From assembly GCA_028583405.1 (NCBI GenBank), contig CM053256.1:12040494-12104493 (forward strand): a stretch of DNA of 64,000 nucleotides, written 5' to 3'. Source of the stretch: Pogonophryne albipinna. Taxonomy: Eukaryota; Chordata; Actinopteri; Perciformes; Artedidraconidae. Every line of letters begins with the position of its first letter. Position 1 is the stretch's first letter. Under the pieces are notes generated by a model. It saw only the letters and a program-made list of their open reading frames with translations. It ran no database searches and had not been told where the DNA came from. Position numbers and translations under genes: made by a program. Below are positions 60,110-64,000 of this stretch, in pieces.

Positions 60110-60373
60110 TGGTCAGTACTGGAGCTCCATCCTCGCGCCACACCCACTCTGCTCCGGCACTGTCGGTCCATGCCTCTGGGTGTGCATTCTGCTAAACTCC
60201 GCCCCGCTCGCGCCGCCTCCAAGCGGACCGCAATGATTTAGAAGTTCAGGAATCCCATGTGACGTCACCCGGGGGTGACGTTATGCTTCTCTAAATAGAT
60301 CGTATTGTAATCTTTTCTCAGTCCAACGTGGTTTCTTCTCAGAGACTGCTTCACATTTTTCTACACTTGTTTG
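60110..60373 (+). promoter_or_regulatory. Candidate creb5 promoter and non-coding first exon
   Basis: A GC-rich, CpG-containing segment (60120-60235) is followed by a consensus CRE TGACGTCA (60260-60267) and a second CRE-like TGACGTTA 16 bp downstream (60276-60283), with a TAAATAG motif near 60291. About 80 bp further on, a near-ideal donor TTG|GTAAGTT at 60373/60374 would end a first exon. CREB5 is the next gene, in this orientation, after JAZF1 in human. No CREB5 coding exon (zinc finger or bZIP) is in the window, so this is an inference from position and motifs. Confidence 0.4.
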
Positions 60374-63300
60374 GTAAGTTGAAAACCTCACACCAGCATG
60401 CAGAGGACCGTGCACGCGCCCCTGCAGGTTTGTTGTGTTTGTTAAAAACGTTTCTTGTTACTTTTTCTCATTTTTTCCCCATGCAACAGCTTGTTTTGTT
60501 CTTCGCTTCAGCAGCCCTGCTCTAATTTTATTTTATTTTATAATTGTTTCTCAATTCATGAATGCTTGCAAGTGTAAGAGGGAATAGATCATGTAGGTTT
60601 TGTGAGAGTAGGTGCATTGTCATCTCACTTGGCTGTCCGTGCGTCGGCCTGTCTGTTGACTGTTGTGGAAGTTGAACGCGGAGTCAAGTGCCGCTGCTGC
60701 TGCTGCTCGCTGGCAGGTATAGCAGCGGGGACCAGTCTGCAGGAATTTGTCCGACTGAAAACAAGCGAATGTCATTGCAACGGATGGTTTCATTGCATTT
60801 CACAGCAATTTGGCTCGTCTTATAGATTTTCTATTTGCTCCATAGCACTAAAGCTGGTTCCCTGCATCACTGCCTTGCGGTCCCATCTCGGGATACGCAG
60901 AGCCGGTGTTGGTCCCGGACTGAACGCGCTGCAGCTCATCAGTGATCGTCCGGAAAATGATTGCTGTCATGCCGGTTAAAAAGAAATATAGTAATGCTCC
61001 TGGTCCCGTGAAATGTACGTTCCATTTTTTGTCTTAAACAGCAATGTGACCAACATTACGTCATTCTGCAGGCCAGTCGATATTTGATTAACCGCTGAGA
61101 TGTTGAGGGTTACTTTCAGGAAGGTTGTGCTGACGAGGCGCGCTTTGTACGGCTTGGGGGGGAAAGAAAGATGTTTTAATCATTTGATTACTCTCCGCTG
61201 TCATTATGTTTATGTGACAACACTATCAATAACCACTTTTTTCTCATACACGCTGTTTTAGATTAATGTGACGGATGCCGGATTTATTGTGTCCCCTTTT
61301 AATTGGCTGTGTAAATAGCAGCTGATACGTTTCAGGATGATGTTAATAATAATTCGGATAATTTCATTTTTGGACTAAGATAGAGTTTTATTTGTCTCCT
61401 TAAAATGCTTTTAAAAACATGCACATAATGTTATGCTCGTTGACTTCTATAATTTAAATTAAAGTTTTTATGTAAGCAACCATTTGAGGAAAACTTTGGA
61501 AGATATGGTTTCTCACCTTTTCCAATTCTTTGTTGCAAAAGGGAATACAAAAACGTTGGAGAATCAAAACATTTTTACCTTAATGAAAATAATAGCCTAC
61601 ATAACATATATTTTTATTTGTATAAGAATATTTTAGTAATATTCTGCTGAAGTGAAAAGTCAAGTAAGAACGTTAAACATACAACTCTGAATAATTACAT
61701 AAATACATCAAAAACAGCAAGGACTCTAGTCAGTGACAATAACCATATCTTTGGTTATTTGGTAACCTTGATGCAGATCTAATTCTTCACATATTTTACA
61801 CAATGCTCAGCTTGATTGCAGTGCAGCGGCTCATTGCAGTAATGAAATGTGACCTTTATTTGTTGATGGGTGCTGCTTGTGCTCAAGGTGAAACATTCCT
61901 CTGGTGAGGATTATACTAATGTAGAAATAGGTCGGATGACAAAAATCACAACAACCGTCAAGAGTTTTTGTCACATACGTCTCACCTTTGAAAAACTGTT
62001 GCTCATTTATTATAAGGTTGACTCGTACACCTTCTAATCATTTCATTCTGGGACTTTTTTCCTTTATTCTAGTGATGGTATAAAGAGAAATAGCGTGAGC
62101 GAACACTGCCCACTGAGGGGTTTCTTTGCATTTGTTACGAGTTTACATGTTGTGAAACAGACCAGTAATTGATAGGTATTTAGGTCTACATCACATCAGT
62201 CTTTTTTGGCATGCATTCACTCTAAGAGCAGGAGTTCAGGGCAGACATTGTCTAAGGAGGCCAAGTTCCCTGCCTCAGGGTTTGCCGTGATCCTACCTTG
62301 AACTTGTGCTGTCAAAGGCCCAGGCTATGGGGAGCTGGAGATTTGAATTGCTGTGCATGTTTGTGCTTGCTTTAACCCCATATGCCTTTGCACCCCAACT
62401 CCTCTTTTCCTCACCATATTGTTTAAATTCTAATAAGCGGCATACCTGGAGAATTCCTCCCCAGCTTCTCTTGAAATTGAACGCCAGGCCCTAATCCTTC
62501 CCCTCGCACACATCAGGATATAGTTAATGTAAAGTGTAACCAAATTTCCTCTGCTAAACTAAAACATCTATATCAAATGAGAGCCAAGTGCTCTTCCAAG
62601 GAAAGGGGCGTTGAGTACTGATCATTTTAAGTGTGAAAGCTATTGGATAATTCACACAGGCATTCACAGAATTCATGTTTAAGAGTTTTATGCGTCATAT
62701 GGTTCAAATTTCCTGAAAGTTATAAAATGACTCTCCTTTTAGAAACAGAAAGGTAAAAGTTAAACCTTTGCATGTGTTTTCATCGTAATTGATACTTTGT
62801 TTCCTTTTTTTCTTATTAATGCTTTCTGGTGACGTCAGTTTTATTTGCGATTCATTGTAGAGTTTTAGATTTAAGTCGTACAGGTGTACAGGAAAAAGCC
62901 GGAAAATGACTGCGGCAACCAGAGTTTCACAAACATCTGAAAGTTCGATGTAACTGTATTTCAAATACAAATGTGACCTAAAGTGTAGAGAACATCTTTG
63001 ACATGTCCATCGGCTTTTTGAAGCAGTTGTTCTTCATTCGTACTTCCATCCTCGGTCCAGCTTAAGTTCAGAGTTAGGATCAGCAGTGTTAGTCATGTTT
63101 GTTGTGTCAAAGGAAACCAGGTGAGTTTTCAGGGGCCCTGCAGTAGTGAACTGGTGACAGAAAGAGAGAGCAGGGCTCATTGCTCTCTGACAGAGAGACC
63201 CTGTCCAGACCCTGTTCTGCAGGCTCGCTCATGAATACAGCTTGTTAGGAAAACAGCACTGCTTAGCATAACACAATATTTTAGTGTTTTGACTATGCTT

Positions 63301-64000
63301 GAGGAAATAGTCTGTACCCGTGAAAAAGACACACATGTACATAGTGTATGAAGGTATTCATGCTTGACACGTGATGCTTGGCCCTGACTTGGATTTCGGA
63401 TGCGTTTTTGTGAATTGATAGAGGAGAATAAACTATGTGTTGCATGTGTGTGATAAACAATTGAGCTGTAGGGTACTGCAACTAGTTTGTTATCAAAAAC
63501 ATACATGATGAAAAACCTTATAAGGATGTTAAAATGACTGCCCTAACAGACATATTTGAAACGTTTGTTGGGATGGGATTAGATCAGTGTAACATGAGGG
63601 AGACTGAGAAAAAAGGAAACAGCAGAAAAAAGAGACGATGCATTGTGGGCCGTCAATTCTTTATCCGCAAACGTCTTCAATTTGCTTCACTTTTTTGGTG
63701 TCATAGTCATAGATGTTTTTGTCCTCCTACATGCTTTCATAATTCAAGACTGTATACCCTCTTTAGAGTACAATGTGCTTCTCCAGACACCCTGGATGTT
63801 CACTTGTCTCAGTGCGGCTTTGGTCACTCCTCACATGGATCTTTTTGTGCAGAGTTTGAATGTCTATTCCCAGTTTGGAAACCAAACGACCTGCATGTTC
63901 AGAATTAAGAAACTTCTTGCTAATGATAAACGCACTGGCTTGAAGATAAATATGCTCCCCTGTGGCTTGTGATTATTAAAGACTACCTTAATACTTGTGA
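60374..64000. other. Region right of the candidate creb5 first exon
   Basis: AT-rich DNA with no recognisable coding exon. If the preceding promoter call is right this is creb5 intron 1. The stretch at about 62200-62510 is GC-balanced, repeat-free and could be a conserved non-coding element. The open frames near the right edge (around 63534-63972) match no protein I know. Confidence 0.4.

Noticed and set aside
63534..63972. Overlapping 124- and 109-codon frames at the right edge
   Set aside because: Two frames overlap with no known similarity, no splice-compatible context and Cys/Phe-rich composition typical of chance open frames.

Overview
This window is vertebrate genomic DNA and reads as a teleost fish chromosome, most likely a percomorph. 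The support is spliced genes with GT-AG introns, clear orthologues of HOXA11, HOXA13, HIBADH, TAX1BP1 and JAZF1 in the order and orientation of the human HOXA flank, and a repeat load of hAT, PIF/Harbinger and TTAA-type MITEs typical of fish. The interval between hoxa13 and hibadh is only about 4 kb and holds no evx1. That, with the teleost genome duplication, points to the HoxAb copy of the cluster (hoxa11b/hoxa13b). The a/b assignment is inference from gene content, not from a tree.

Layout. 1-725: hoxa11 exon 1 (minus strand); its homeobox exon lies off the left edge. 726-6604: compact Hox intergenic DNA with a candidate conserved block near 4.37-4.64 kb. 6605-7720: complete two-exon hoxa13 (minus, 290 aa). 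7721-11914: hoxa13-hibadh spacer. 11915-23296: complete eight-exon hibadh (minus, 331 aa), whose 8.4-kb intron 4 is a transposon trap. 23297-24381: head-to-head promoter interval. About 24300-41210: tax1bp1 (plus; a candidate non-coding first exon plus 17 coding exons, 858 aa from the first ATG). About 41240-54858: jazf1 (minus, five coding exons, 243 aa). Its 3' end abuts that of tax1bp1 tail to tail, and its large intron 1 carries a duplicated (CA)n/telomere-like block. 54859-64000: non-coding DNA where creb5 is expected next; a GC-rich stretch with two CRE sites and a strong splice donor near 60.3 kb is a candidate creb5 first exon.

How the genes relate. hoxa11 and hoxa13 are posterior patterning transcription factors for distal fins, urogenital tract and hindgut. 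hibadh (mitochondrial valine catabolism), tax1bp1 (ubiquitin-binding selective-autophagy adaptor) and jazf1 (nuclear zinc-finger cofactor of metabolism) are bystander genes kept linked to the cluster since before the tetrapod-fish split, perhaps because distal Hox enhancers are spread through them. I found no prokaryote-style system, CRISPR array, or tRNA/rRNA gene. The most informative unusual structure is the set of nested transposons in hibadh intron 4, where target-site duplications and an internal empty site let the insertion history be read directly. All exon boundaries were assigned by eye from splice consensus, reading frame and remembered human protein sequences; no alignment was run.
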